A DNA stretch of 64,000 nt, from assembly GCA_036566745.1 (NCBI GenBank), contig DATCVR010000287.1, forward strand, positions 24,027 through 88,026, written 5' to 3'. Each line of letters starts with the position of its first letter. Position 1 is the first letter of the stretch. This stretch comes from DATCVR01 sp036566745 (lineage in GTDB: Bacteria > Actinomycetota > Actinomycetes > Jiangellales > Jiangellaceae). The translations under genes and the position numbers were made by a program. A model generated the notes under the pieces. That model was not told where the DNA came from. It ran no database searches and was given only the letters and a program-made list of their open reading frames with translations. Below are positions 1-8,509 of this stretch, one piece after another.

Positions 1-434
1 CCCCGGCGAAATGTTCGCTCGTTGAGCAAGCCGAGCAGAGTGTTCAGGATTGCCGTTGAGCCCAGGAAGACCTCGTCGAGGAATGCGATCTCAGCCTCGG
101 GAAGCATGCCGGCGGTTTCGACTTCGACGATTCCGTCGCGTAGCCGCCGCAGGTCGACCGGCCCGAAGATCTCGTTCGGTTCGGTGAACCGACCCAGCAG
201 ATACTCGAAATACTTTCCACCCAGTTGTGTGGCGACCCGCCGCACCGCCTCCGACTTGGCCGTACCGGGTTCTCCGACGACCAGGAGGTGCTCGCGAGCC
301 ACGGCGCAGAGGACCACGATCTCAGCGATCATCTCGCGATCGACGAGGCCTGATGTCGCTTTGCCGATGGCGATGTCGACCGCGCGCGCATCGTCGGCGA
401 GGTGGTGAGTGGACGACGGCGTCTCGTCACGCAT
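1..434 (-). CDS. MoxR/RavA-type AAA+ ATPase (3' end outside window)
   Basis: The reverse strand is open from 434 to the window edge and encodes the N-terminal 144 residues of a MoxR-family AAA+ ATPase. These act as ATP-driven chaperones, usually with a von Willebrand factor A partner. Walker A reads GEPGTAKS (about residues 54-61) and Walker B reads IAFLDE (116-121), followed by the conserved 'ILNTLLGLLNER' stretch. The Cys/Trp-poor, soluble sequence fits the family. An in-frame ATG at 470 is an alternative start with a weak purine tract (AGGG) before it. I chose 434 because the twelve extra codons have unusually low G/C at third positions. The VWA partner would be expected beyond the left edge. 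Confidence 0.85.
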   Translation of the reverse strand, partial: MRDETPSSTHHLADDARAVDIAIGKATSGLVDREMIAEIVVLCAVAREHLLVVGEPGTAKSEAVRRVATQLGGKYFEYLLGRFTEPNEIFGPVDLRRLRDGIVEVETAGMLPEAEIAFLDEVFLGSTAILNTLLGLLNERTFRR

Positions 435-720
435 CGGCGAAGTGTAAGCGCGGCAAAGCTCTTTCCGCATCGTTGCCCTGAAAGTCCGATCAATCCGCGT
501 GAGCATCGTTGGTGACGGCAATTCGCTTGAGCTGCCTTCCGGAGCGTGAGGATCAGGGTCATCGGCCCGAATTCGGAGATCCTCCGTACACGATCAGGGT
601 CGAACCGCACGTGGTCCGGGACGGAAGTCCCTGTGCCTCGGGTGCCCTGCCGGCCGAATGTGGCCTTAGGCCGACCGGTCTCCATGAGAGACCAGGCAGA
701 GGTGACGAGAGGTGAGGACG

Positions 721-1257
721 ATGCGTGCGCTCGTGGTGTACGAATCGATGTTCGGCAACACCCAGGCGATCGCCGAAGCGATCGGGCACAGGCTGGAAGC
801 GGTGATGGACGTCGATGTCAAGGAGGTCGGCGCGGTTGAGGCGGTCGTGCCCGACGACGTGGACCTGCTCGTGGCCGGCGGCCCCACGCATGTGCTCGGG
901 CTCAGCCGGCCCCGCACCCGCCAGGACGCCGCCGACAAGGGCGAGGGAGCCGTCATCTCGGCCGGAATAGGTGTCCGAGAGTGGCTGGACGACCTGCCGG
1001 ACATGCGGCGAGAAGTCGCCGCGGCGGCCTTCGCGACAAGAGCCGACAAGCCGCGGCTGCCCGGCTCCGCCGCGCGAGCCGCGAACCGGCGGCTCAAGCG
1101 CCACGGCTTCCGCGTGGTCACGCCGCCGCAGGACTTCTACGTCACGGGGTTGACCGGACCGCTCGCGGCCGGGGAACTCGACCACGCGCGCACCTGGGCA
1201 GCAGGGATCGCCGTGGCCGTGCCGGCCAGCGACGCGAGCCGCGGCGACCGGACCTAG
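721..1257 (+). CDS. Flavodoxin family protein
   Basis: A 178-aa soluble protein opening with the flavodoxin beta-strand and phosphate-binding loop 'ALVVYESMFGNTQAIAEAI', which binds the FMN phosphate. The next strand ends in 'LLVAGGPTH', also typical of the fold. The C-terminal half is less typical ('GFRVVTPPQDFYVTG') and matches the flavodoxins of unknown partner common in actinobacteria. The ATG at 721 is preceded by GAGAGGTGAGG at good spacing; a GTG at 712 is in frame but lacks its own site. Family-based role: one-electron carrier or FMN-dependent redox. The electron donor is not shown by the neighbourhood. Confidence 0.88.
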   Translation: MRALVVYESMFGNTQAIAEAIGHRLEAVMDVDVKEVGAVEAVVPDDVDLLVAGGPTHVLGLSRPRTRQDAADKGEGAVISAGIGVREWLDDLPDMRREVAAAAFATRADKPRLPGSAARAANRRLKRHGFRVVTPPQDFYVTGLTGPLAAGELDHARTWAAGIAVAVPASDASRGDRT

Positions 1258-1557
1258 GAGCTCGCCAGGCTGCGCGCGACCCCGGCGTGCCCCACGACAG
1301 CTGGCACTCCGACTTATGCACGTCACCCGACCGTGGACGGTGCGTTCGTGGGCCTGGCGGCTGGCGACACCGGCCAGCGGGCTCGTCCCTCGGCGAGGGC
1401 GGTGTGCCAGTGGTCGAGTTCGTCCACCATCGCGTCGGGCATCTCGCGGTCGCGTGAGCGCAGTGTCGGTTTCCGTGCGCAGCACGGATGACGTGCTCGG
1501 GTTGTCGGCGGACGCTGAGTTCGTCCGATCCGAGATGCGACACCGAAGGAGACCGAC
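1258..1557. other. Intergenic, no convincing gene
   Basis: About 300 bases between the flavodoxin and the methyltransferase. A short reverse-strand reading frame (about 1323-1460, containing 'MVDELDHWHTALAEG') has protein-like composition, but it is only about 40 codons long and lacks a proper ribosome binding site. It could be the remnant of a lost gene. I see no promoter strong enough to call. Confidence 0.3.
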
Positions 1558-2394
1558 ATGTCCGAACTAGTCGGCGCGCTCGAAGCAGACCGCGCCCTGA
1601 AGGCCAAGCACCGGGCCATGTGGGCACTGGGCGACTATTCCGCCGTTGCCAGCGACGTCGTCGGGGCACTGGGCCCGATCCTGGTCGAGGCGACCAAGGT
1701 GGGACGTGGCGACCGGGTGCTGGACGTCGCGGCCGGCGCGGGCAGCGCGTCCATCCCCGCGGCGCGGACCGGCGCGAGCGTCGTGGCCAGCGACCTCACC
1801 CCCGAACTACTCGACAACGGGCGCCGTCAGGCCGAGGCGCTGGGCGTCGACGTCACCTGGCGCCAGGCCGACGCCGAGGCGCTGCCGTTCGCCGACGGCG
1901 AGTTCGACGCCGTGTTGTCGTGCATCGGCGTCATGTTCGCTCCGCACCACCAGGCCAGCGCCGACGAGCTGGTTCGCGTCTGCCGCCCGGGTGGAACCAT
2001 CGGGCTGGTGAGCTGGACACCGGACGGATTCATCGGTCAGATGTTCGCGACGATGAAGCCGTACGCCCCTCCGCCTCCTCCCGGTTCCCAGCCACCACCG
2101 CTGTGGGGCCGCGAGGACCACGTCCGCGACCTGCTCGGCGACCGCGTGACGTCGGTGGATGCTCGTGTCCAGAACCTGACGGTCGATCGTTTCGCCACGC
2201 CGGAGCAGTTCCGCGACTTCTTCAAAGCCTGCTACGGCCCGACCATCGCCGTGTACAAGAACATCGCCGACGAACCCGAGCGGGTCGCCGCATTGGACCG
2301 CGAGCTGGCCGACCTCGCGCGGCGCCATGATCAGGGTGGCGGTGTCATTGACTGGGAGTACCTGCTGGTCACGGCAGACAAACACGGTGCATAG
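1558..2394 (+). CDS. Class I SAM-dependent methyltransferase
   Basis: A 278-aa Rossmann-fold methyltransferase of the UbiE/Methyltransf_11 type. Motif I is 'VLDVAAGAGSASIPAA' (about residues 58-73), followed by the acidic post-I loop 'VVASDLTPELL', the motif II region 'LPFADGEFDAVLSCIGVMF' and the post-motif 'VRVCRPGGTIGLVSW'. This is complete, so it should bind SAM. A proline run (about residues 163-176) interrupts the C-terminal half, where the substrate cap would lie. The ATG at 1558 follows GAAGGAGACCGAC, a strong Shine-Dalgarno. The substrate is not identifiable. The GNAT gene follows only 9 bases later, so the two are probably co-transcribed. Confidence 0.88.
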   Translation: MSELVGALEADRALKAKHRAMWALGDYSAVASDVVGALGPILVEATKVGRGDRVLDVAAGAGSASIPAARTGASVVASDLTPELLDNGRRQAEALGVDVTWRQADAEALPFADGEFDAVLSCIGVMFAPHHQASADELVRVCRPGGTIGLVSWTPDGFIGQMFATMKPYAPPPPPGSQPPPLWGREDHVRDLLGDRVTSVDARVQNLTVDRFATPEQFRDFFKACYGPTIAVYKNIADEPERVAALDRELADLARRHDQGGGVIDWEYLLVTADKHGA

Positions 2395-2403
2395 CATCGG
2401 GGC

Positions 2404-2964
2404 ATGCCCGAACTCGAACGTCTGCGCCTCGACCATGCCCCGGCTCTTCGCGAGTTCGAGCTGGCGAATCGGGCCTACTTCGCCGCCTCGATTCCCGACC
2501 GTGGCGACGACTACTTCGCCTACTTCGACGCCAGGCACCGTGAACTGCTGGCGGAGCAGGCCGCTGGGTCGCACGCCTTCCACGTCGTGGTGGGCGGCGG
2601 TGGGGAGGTGCTCGGTCGGGTCAATCTGATCGACGTGGCGGACGGCTCGGCGGAGCTCGGCTACCGGATCGCCGAGCATGCTGCCGGACGAGGGCTGGCG
2701 ACGGCCGCCGTGCGTGAGGTGTGCGTCCTGGCCGCCGCGACGTACGGCCTGACCACCCTGCGCGCCGTCACGACACTCGACAACGCCGGCTCGCGAGCCG
2801 TTCTGGCCCACACCGGATTCGTGCCGACCGGCGAGCTCGACCTGGACGGCCGGCCCGGTCTCCGCTTCGTGCGCGACCTGCGCGACCTGCGCGACTTGCG
2901 CGACCTGCGCGACCTGCGCGACGTCGGCGACGCGACGGCGAGTCCCAGGACTCCGGCCCGGTAG
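2404..2964 (+). CDS. GNAT N-acetyltransferase (RimJ/RimL type) with RDL-repeat tail
   Basis: A 186-aa acetyltransferase. The acetyl-CoA binding signature appears as 'YRIAEHAAGRGLATAAV' (Q/R-x-x-G-x-G/A pattern), followed by 'LRAVTTLDNAGSRAVLAHTGF', the typical strand-helix-strand ending of ribosomal-protein alanine acetyltransferases. Family role: transfer of acetyl from acetyl-CoA to an amino group; the substrate is unknown. The catalytic domain ends near residue 153. After it comes an odd tail of five to six Arg-Asp-Leu triplets encoded by a 9-bp tandem repeat, then a short basic end. The tail looks like repeat expansion rather than a conserved domain. Confidence 0.85.
   Translation: MPELERLRLDHAPALREFELANRAYFAASIPDRGDDYFAYFDARHRELLAEQAAGSHAFHVVVGGGGEVLGRVNLIDVADGSAELGYRIAEHAAGRGLATAAVREVCVLAAATYGLTTLRAVTTLDNAGSRAVLAHTGFVPTGELDLDGRPGLRFVRDLRDLRDLRDLRDLRDVGDATASPRTPAR
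2872..2925 (+). repeat. 9-bp tandem repeat (CGCGACCTG) inside the GNAT gene
   Basis: Five copies of CGCGACCTG, the third with one transition (CGCGACTTG), followed by a partial copy CGCGACGTC. Each unit encodes Arg-Asp-Leu, so expansion or contraction keeps the reading frame. The copies lie at the C-terminal end of the acetyltransferase and probably arose by slippage. Confidence 0.9.
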
Positions 2965-3018
2965 GCGTCGCCCCGCCGGGCCGGATCGACGACTGGCTCA
3001 GCCCGAGTCCACGCTGGC

Positions 3019-4251
3019 TCAGGCCGGGTCGACGACCTGGCCGGCGAACATCACCGTCCCGCTCTCGCGGTGGCGGATGAGGTAGAGGAAGGGCTGGTCG
3101 GCCGCGACGATGAGCTCCGGCGTGGGCGGGCCGGACTCCCCGAACCCCACGGCAGTGGCGGCCGCCGCGACGGTGCCGCGCTCGTCGACCTCGATGTCAG
3201 CGGCGTGGACGGCCGCGTCGAGGAACGCATCGCCGGAAATGCCGGGATACGCGCCTGGCGCTGCACCGACATCGCTGAGCCAGTCGAGCAAGTCGATCTC
3301 GTGGTGGGTGGCCCATTTCGGCATGAGCAGCTCGTACGGCCGGGCGGTCAGCGTGGCGTCGAGCTGGGCCAGCAGGTCGGCGTCCAGGCGCTCTCGGAAC
3401 TCGTCGAAGCGCCCCTCGTCGGGCACGATCACGAGCATCGAGTACTCGTCGCCGGCGTAGGGGAGCTCGGCGCTGACGAACCCGTCGCCGGCGCCGGCGC
3501 GGCCGTTCACACCGAGACTTCGCATGAATTCGACGTCGACCGTGGTGCCGTCGAGCCGGCTGAACGCGTCGTTGACGGGCTCGTACTTGCCGAACGGTGT
3601 CTCCCAGCGGGCGTTGACGTAGAGGGTGTCGGTGAGGACGAGCGGCGTGCCGGGCTCGATGAACCCGGGCGCCAGGAGCTCGGGGATGAGGTCGGCGGTG
3701 TTCTCGCTGACCCAGTCGTTGATCACCTGGCGGCTGCCCTCGGGGTCGCCGCTCAGGTCGAGGGTCTCGGTATCAGCACCGTGTTCGGAGGCCAGCAGGT
3801 CGATCCATTCCTGGTCGGGGCGCGTGGTGACGTCCGGCCAGATGCGGTCGCCGATGGTGACCGTGACCTCGGGCGACTGGCTCGCGGCGATCGCCTGGTC
3901 GATGGCGTTCCAGGCCTGGTGAGCGGCGAGGCCCTCGGGCAGGCCGAAGGCCTTGTCGATCGCTGCACCGGTCGTGGCGTCGGCGGCGCCGCGGGCCATG
4001 AGCAGCGCATGGCCGATACTCACCGGGCTGAACACGATGTTGGCGTCGGCCGGCTGGGTCCGCCAGAGCGCGAAGCCGGCGTCGTTCAGACCCGTGGCCA
4101 GCTCGGCGACCGGCGCGGTCGGGTCGACCGGAGACCGCCGCACGTCGTCGCCTGGCGAGAGCGCCGCGGCCGCCGTGACAGGATCCGGGTCACCCGACCC
4201 GCACGCCGCGACGGCGAGCAGGGTGACCAGTGCGAATGCCTGGCGAAGCAT
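3019..4251 (-). CDS. Serpin-family protease inhibitor, lipoprotein
   Basis: A 410-aa protein. It begins with a lipoprotein signal (hydrophobic run, then AVAAC with Cys17), so it should be anchored to the outer face of the membrane. The body is a serpin: 'NIVFSPVSIGHALLMARGAA' (helix B/C region), 'VLTDTLYVNARWETPF' (strand 3A), and a hinge and reactive loop at about 354-374. The hinge reads 'ERGTVAAAAT', matching the small-residue consensus of inhibitory serpins, so loop insertion and protease trapping are expected. Counting from the hinge puts P1 near the Ser of 'GESG', but this is inference. It ends with the usual 'PFLYLIRHRESGTVMFAGQV'. AAGGAGC precedes the ATG. Bacterial serpins are sporadic. 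A target protease is not encoded nearby. Confidence 0.92.
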   Translation of the reverse strand: MLRQAFALVTLLAVAACGSGDPDPVTAAAALSPGDDVRRSPVDPTAPVAELATGLNDAGFALWRTQPADANIVFSPVSIGHALLMARGAADATTGAAIDKAFGLPEGLAAHQAWNAIDQAIAASQSPEVTVTIGDRIWPDVTTRPDQEWIDLLASEHGADTETLDLSGDPEGSRQVINDWVSENTADLIPELLAPGFIEPGTPLVLTDTLYVNARWETPFGKYEPVNDAFSRLDGTTVDVEFMRSLGVNGRAGAGDGFVSAELPYAGDEYSMLVIVPDEGRFDEFRERLDADLLAQLDATLTARPYELLMPKWATHHEIDLLDWLSDVGAAPGAYPGISGDAFLDAAVHAADIEVDERGTVAAAATAVGFGESGPPTPELIVAADQPFLYLIRHRESGTVMFAGQVVDPA

Positions 4252-4321
4252 GCTCCTTGGACGCCGACCGCACCCGCGAGGTTCCCGGCTCGTTCGCGCT
4301 GGGACGAGCGTCCCGACATCG

Positions 4322-4600
4322 TCAGCGCTGGTGACGCCTGTGCCAGGGCTCGTACCTCATGTCCCAGGGATAGCCGTACAGGACGCCGACCCCTCCGGCC
4401 GAGTTCGTGCATCAGCGCCGAGTTCAGCCGCACGTACGCCGCGACTTCATCTTCGGTCAGCAGGCGATAGAAGCTGTCGACGTCGATGATGGCGAATCGA
4501 TCGTTTCGCGCCTGTTCCGCTGCGCCCTTGGGAGCATGACGTGATCGAATTCTTCTCGTCCTCGGTAAAGGACCATCCGGCGTTCACAGGCCCGGAATGA
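4322..4600 (-). pseudogene. Decayed reading frame, unknown family
   Basis: Reverse-strand sequence reads as protein only across frames. One frame gives 'KGAAEQARNDRFAIIDVD' and continues with 'SFYRLLTEDEVAAYVRLNSA', then 'LMHELG'. The next frame gives 'VGVLYGYPWDMRYEPWH' and ends at a stop at 4322-4324. A further upstream part in yet another frame reads 'REEFDHVMLP'. The composition is natural, but there are at least two frame changes, so the gene looks dead. The family is not recognised; 'YEPWH' recalls the end of M15 D-Ala-D-Ala carboxypeptidases, but the rest does not support that. The remaining sequence up to 4760 shows nothing else. Confidence 0.45.
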
Positions 4601-4803
4601 TACGCGCCGTCGGAGCCAACGCGAGCGCGACCACGAGCGGGCGGCACGAAATCGTCCTGGAAAGTCGGCTGCAAGCAATCGATCGCTCGCGAACTTAATT
4701 TTCGGCGCTGGGTGATGTCACATCGGCGGCGGAATCGGCACCTCCAGTTTCCAACGCGGCCGTGTCTCGCCACGCCCTTCAACCCTATGACTGGAGTTGC
4801 ACG

Positions 4804-5031
4804 ATGGTCTGGATACTCGTCCTCGGTGCCACGGCGATCGCCGCCGTGGTGATCGTGAGACGCGCGATGCGCAAGAGCGCTTCCGCGAATCGCCTCGTCG
4901 ACCACCGCGCCGAGACCATCGTCCAGACCGGCACCTCGGTCGGTGGAATACGTATCCGGGCTTTCCACGCGCCGTCGGCCGCGGCGCGCCGAGGGTCGAC
5001 TCGCCGGGACACCGCCACGCCCGAGGAATGA
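4804..5031 (+). CDS. Small membrane-anchored protein, unknown
   Basis: A 75-aa protein with one N-terminal membrane segment ('MVWILVLGATAIAAVVIV', residues 1-18) followed at once by a basic stretch (RRAMRK), so the remainder should face the cytoplasm. The tail is polar with many Arg and Thr. The ATG at 4804 has GGAG eight bases upstream; an upstream start at 4762 has no ribosome site and would bury the hydrophobic segment. No family recognised. It stands alone between a decayed gene and an oxidoreductase. Confidence 0.55.
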   Translation: MVWILVLGATAIAAVVIVRRAMRKSASANRLVDHRAETIVQTGTSVGGIRIRAFHAPSAAARRGSTRRDTATPEE

Positions 5032-5136
5032 CCGGCTACTCCCGCTCTCGATCGCCCCGCTGATCCGGCGAGTGACTGCCATCTGAGCCTGCCGGCTGGG
5101 CATCGGACGTGATCATGATCGATAGGCTTCCGCGGC

Positions 5137-6180
5137 ATGCGAGAGACCATCACTGTCGGGGTCGGGGTCGGGGTCGGGGTCGTGGGCGTCGGAGTCGCGG
5201 GACGAGCGCACCTCGACGCGTTGCGGTCGAGTTCGTGGGCGCGAGCGACGATCGTCGTCGACCCGGACGCCGAACGCCTCCGTCACGTGCTCGATGACGC
5301 CCAGGGCGAGTCGCTGGTCAGTGCGTCGTGGGAGTCCTTGCTGGCGTCGGACGTCGAGTGCGTCGTCATCGCCGTGCCTCCGGAGCTGCACGAGCGACTC
5401 ACCATCGAGGCACTGGCCGCGGGGAAGCACGTGGTGTGCGAGAAGCCGCTGGCACCCGACGTCGCAGCGTGCACTCGGATGATCGACGCCGCTCACCGGC
5501 ACGAGCGCGTTCTGCTGCCGGTGCACAACCGGATCTACATGAGCGACGTGGAAGCGGTTCGTGCTCTCGTGAGCGACGGCAGCATCGGTGAGCCCTTCCT
5601 GGTCGAGTCCCACGGCATCGAAGGGCCTGAGCTGCTCGACCGGATCCCGTGGCTGCGAACCGACCCCGGCGCCGGCGTGCTGCGATCCCAGGCCATCCAT
5701 CCGGCCTACGTCGTGCAGTCGCTGTTCGGTGAGGTCGAATGGGTCAGCGCGGCGGTCAGCCCCCGACACGTCCAAGGCGTGGCCGGCGAGGAGACCGCGC
5801 TGGTGACGATGCAGCTCACGTCAGGGGTCATGGCGCACCTGACGGCGACGTTCGGTCTGGGCCGCGGACCCAGCGACCACTCCTTCACGGTGTACGGCAG
5901 CGCCGGATACGTCCGGACGACCTGGCGCGGCGGCCGGTCGGAACGGGTGGTCGCTGCCGTCGGCGCGCAAGCCGCCGACGAGCCGGTCGAGGTCGAGCTC
6001 CCGGACGCGGGAGGGCCGCCGGCCGGGTTCCGCAGGATGTGGGACGACTACGGCGAGGCCATCCGGACCGGACGGCCGGCACGCGTCACGGCCGCCGACG
6101 GACGTGCGGCGGTCGAGCTGGTGACAGCAGCACATCGATCCGCGCACGAGGCCGGCCGCCGGGTCTCCTTTCCGTTTTGA
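5137..6180 (+). CDS. Gfo/Idh/MocA family NAD(P)-dependent oxidoreductase
   Basis: A 347-aa two-domain dehydrogenase. The N-terminal Rossmann domain starts with a glycine-rich loop inside an odd Gly-Val repeat encoded by four GGGGTC-type hexamers (about 5158-5181). It also contains 'VIAVPPELHERLTIEAL' and the family signature 'GKHVVCEKPLAPDVA', whose Glu-Lys-Pro lines the nicotinamide site. The C-terminal alpha/beta domain carries the substrate face ('AIHPAYVVQSLFGE'). Family role: oxidation or reduction of a sugar, inositol or related alcohol. The substrate cannot be told. The Gly-Val repeat may blur the true start: GTG codons at 5158 onward are in frame, and the annotated ATG has no clear ribosome site. 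Confidence 0.85.
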   Translation: MRETITVGVGVGVGVVGVGVAGRAHLDALRSSSWARATIVVDPDAERLRHVLDDAQGESLVSASWESLLASDVECVVIAVPPELHERLTIEALAAGKHVVCEKPLAPDVAACTRMIDAAHRHERVLLPVHNRIYMSDVEAVRALVSDGSIGEPFLVESHGIEGPELLDRIPWLRTDPGAGVLRSQAIHPAYVVQSLFGEVEWVSAAVSPRHVQGVAGEETALVTMQLTSGVMAHLTATFGLGRGPSDHSFTVYGSAGYVRTTWRGGRSERVVAAVGAQAADEPVEVELPDAGGPPAGFRRMWDDYGEAIRTGRPARVTAADGRAAVELVTAAHRSAHEAGRRVSFPF

Positions 6181-6503
6181 CCCGTCGAAACGCTATTCAT
6201 GCGAGGCATGAGCCGAGAACGAACTGTACCCGCGAGTGGAGCTCGTGGATTGTTGTGTAACCAACGCTCACCTGGCATTCGACCTCTATCGAGGGCGCGA
6301 TTCCGTCACTTGAGCTGCCACATAGAGCGTCACGTCTCGGTCGAAGGCGCTCTTCTCAATTCTCCTGTCGAGAGCTGCAGCACAAGTGTGGGCTGTGGGT
6401 CCATGGTGCGCGGATCAGGCAGTGGTTCAACGACAAGATCGAAGCGATCCTCGCGGACTACATGACCGTGAAGCAGACGCGACGGGGGCGACCTCCGGGC
6501 GCA
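6181..6503. other. Intergenic with a possible gene fragment
   Basis: The sequence is AT-richer than its surroundings at 6181-6380. On the plus strand a frame without start or stop reads 'LQHKCGLWVHGARIRQWFND' and then 'KIEAILADYMTVKQTRRGRP' (about 6377-6495), which looks like real protein. It runs into the tail of the convergent epimerase gene, so it is at best the remains of a lost or transferred gene. No family recognised. Confidence 0.3.
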
Positions 6504-7898
6504 CTAGGACGAGGTGTCCGCGCGTCGGTCACCGATCGTGGGTTCGGCCCCCGCGTCTCCGTCGTCGAAGCGGCCCAGGACATGGCCGAGGGCGCGGTCC
6601 AGCCCAGGGTGGCGGAACTGATGACCGACCCCGGACAAGCGGGCCGGACGCACCCGCTGGCTCGCCTCGGCGAGTTCGCCGGCGCCTTGCCCGCCGAGGA
6701 CGATCCGGGGCCCGAACCGCGGGACCGGCACCAGGGCTGGCCGATGGAGAACGCGGGCGAGGACTCGTGCGTAGTCGGCGTTGCGCACCGGCTCGGGTGC
6801 CACGGCGTTGATCGGGCCGTCGAGGGTGTCGTCGACGAGTGCCCGCAGGTAGACGTCGAGGAGATCGTCGATGCCGATCCAGGAGGTCCACTGCCGACCG
6901 TCGCCGATCCTGCCGCCGAGCCCCAGCAGGAACATTGGGTAGAACAGCCGCAAGGCCCCGCCGCGTGGCGTCTGCACGATTCCGGTCCGGACATTGACCA
7001 TGCGCAGGCCGGCGTCGAGTGCGGGCACGGCGGCGGCCTCCCAGTCGGCCACCACGTCGGCCAGGAACCCCTCGCCGCGCTCGCTCGACTCGGTCAGGAT
7101 CTCGTCGCCCCGGTCCGGGCCGTAGATGCCGATCGCCGAGGCGGAGACGAAGGACCTCACGCCGTCCGTTCGGGCCGCCAGTTCGGCCAGGCGCCGTGTC
7201 GGACCGATCCGGCCGTCCCGGACGGCCCGGCGATGACGGGCCGTGAACCGTCCGGCGATCGAGGCGCCGGCCAGGTGGACAACGGCATCGACGCTGGTCA
7301 GGAGGTCCGGATCGGGCCGGTCGGGGTCCCACAACCGCTCGTCCGGCGCCCGTGGCGGCTGTCTGACCAGCCGGACGACGCGGTGGCCGCCGGTGGACAG
7401 GAACGCCGTCAGCGCACGGCCGACCAGGCCGGTGGCGCCGGTCATCGCGACCGTCAGCGGATCGGGGCGGATGCGGCGCGACCTGGCGTGAGCGGCGAGG
7501 TCGTCGGCGAGTTGCTGGTGGCGGTAGCGCATGAGCGGTCGGAGGATCGAGGGCGGCACCGCTGTCTCGATGCGATCGATCACCCGGGTCGTGTCGGCCG
7601 TGACGGCCTCGAACTCGTGGACGTGTCGCCAGGGCATCACGGTGCGCAGGGGGAACGACGCGAGTTCGTCCACGAACCGCCGCCGCGGCCGATATCCGTC
7701 GGGCTGATGCTCGGCGACCCAGCCCAAGCCCGGCACAACGGTGAGGACCGCCCGTCCGTCCCGCAGCGAGGCGGCCTCACTGCTGACCCGCACCGGTTGC
7801 CAGGGCGGCGTGAGCCGGTGGATCGCGCCCGGACGCTCGAACCACGCGAACACCTCGTCCAGCGGGGCTTCGACCACCTGCGACGACACGATCCCCAT
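6504..7898 (-). CDS. SRPBCC domain fused to TIGR01777-type NAD-dependent epimerase
   Basis: A 464-aa fusion. Residues 1-145 form an SRPBCC/START-like ligand pocket ('VFAWFERPGAIHRLTPPWQP', 'PWRHVHEF'). From about 148 a short-chain epimerase of the YfcH/TIGR01777 type begins with the dinucleotide loop 'TGATGLVGRALTAFL', followed by 'VHLAGASIAGRFT', 'SASAIGIYG' (the Tyr of the active site) and 'RTGIVQTPRGGALRL'. The family is widespread and its substrate unresolved; the N-terminal pocket suggests a hydrophobic ligand. This gene runs opposite to its neighbours. The ATG at 7898 is not followed by a competing start. Confidence 0.87.
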   Translation of the reverse strand: MGIVSSQVVEAPLDEVFAWFERPGAIHRLTPPWQPVRVSSEAASLRDGRAVLTVVPGLGWVAEHQPDGYRPRRRFVDELASFPLRTVMPWRHVHEFEAVTADTTRVIDRIETAVPPSILRPLMRYRHQQLADDLAAHARSRRIRPDPLTVAMTGATGLVGRALTAFLSTGGHRVVRLVRQPPRAPDERLWDPDRPDPDLLTSVDAVVHLAGASIAGRFTARHRRAVRDGRIGPTRRLAELAARTDGVRSFVSASAIGIYGPDRGDEILTESSERGEGFLADVVADWEAAAVPALDAGLRMVNVRTGIVQTPRGGALRLFYPMFLLGLGGRIGDGRQWTSWIGIDDLLDVYLRALVDDTLDGPINAVAPEPVRNADYARVLARVLHRPALVPVPRFGPRIVLGGQGAGELAEASQRVRPARLSGVGHQFRHPGLDRALGHVLGRFDDGDAGAEPTIGDRRADTSS

Positions 7899-8095
7899 CA
7901 GGTGGCTCCTCGGGGTGGACGGACGCCGGCCGCGCGACTCCGGCCGCCGTTGGGCGGCGCCGGGCGCCGCTCACGTCCCCTCACGGTACCCAGCAGCGGG
8001 CCGAGCAAGCGCGACTACCGACAACGGGCCGTTTACCGTCGCGACTCCGGGTTACTGTGCAGGCACGGACATCCGGCGCGACGAAGGAGCTTCCG

Positions 8096-8509
8096 ATGGC
8101 CTCCCTCCTCAACCCCTACATCAGCTTTCCTGGCACCGCGCGGGAGGCCATGGAGTTCTACAAGAGCGTGTTCGGCGGCGAACTGACGCTGAACACCTAC
8201 GGTGAGTACGGCGCGCAGGACGCCCCGGAAGCCGGCAACATCATGCACGGCCAGCTCGAGTCCTCCTCCGGGTTCACCCTGATGGGCGCTGACACCCCTC
8301 CGGGGACGGAGTACAGCCCCGGGAACAACGTCGTGGTGAGCCTGAGCGGTGACGACATGGACGAGCTGCACGGCTACTGGCAGAAGCTCTCCGAGGGCGG
8401 CACTGTCTCGGTCCCCCTGGAGAAGCAGATGTGGGGCGACGAGTACGGCGCCTGCAATGACCGTTTCGGGACCTCGTGGATGGTCAACATCGCTCTTCCC
8501 AAGGACTGA
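8096..8509 (+). CDS. VOC family protein, PhnB-like
   Basis: A 137-aa member of the vicinal-oxygen-chelate fold in its PhnB/3-demethylubiquinone-methyltransferase-like branch: 'NPYISFPGTAREAMEFYKSV', 'HGQLESSSGFTLMGAD' and the C-terminal 'DRFGTSWMVNI'. PhnB-type proteins usually lack a full metal triad, and their activity is mostly undefined. The ATG at 8096 is preceded by AAGGAG at 8083-8088; an upstream GTG at 8057 has no site. It is a single gene; the sequence before it is GC-rich with no obvious operator. Confidence 0.85.
   Translation: MASLLNPYISFPGTAREAMEFYKSVFGGELTLNTYGEYGAQDAPEAGNIMHGQLESSSGFTLMGADTPPGTEYSPGNNVVVSLSGDDMDELHGYWQKLSEGGTVSVPLEKQMWGDEYGACNDRFGTSWMVNIALPKD

Noticed and set aside
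5156..5190. GGGGTC hexamer run as a mobile or regulatory repeat
   Set aside because: It lies within the coding frame of the oxidoreductase and encodes Gly-Val in the nucleotide-binding strand; it is simple slippage.
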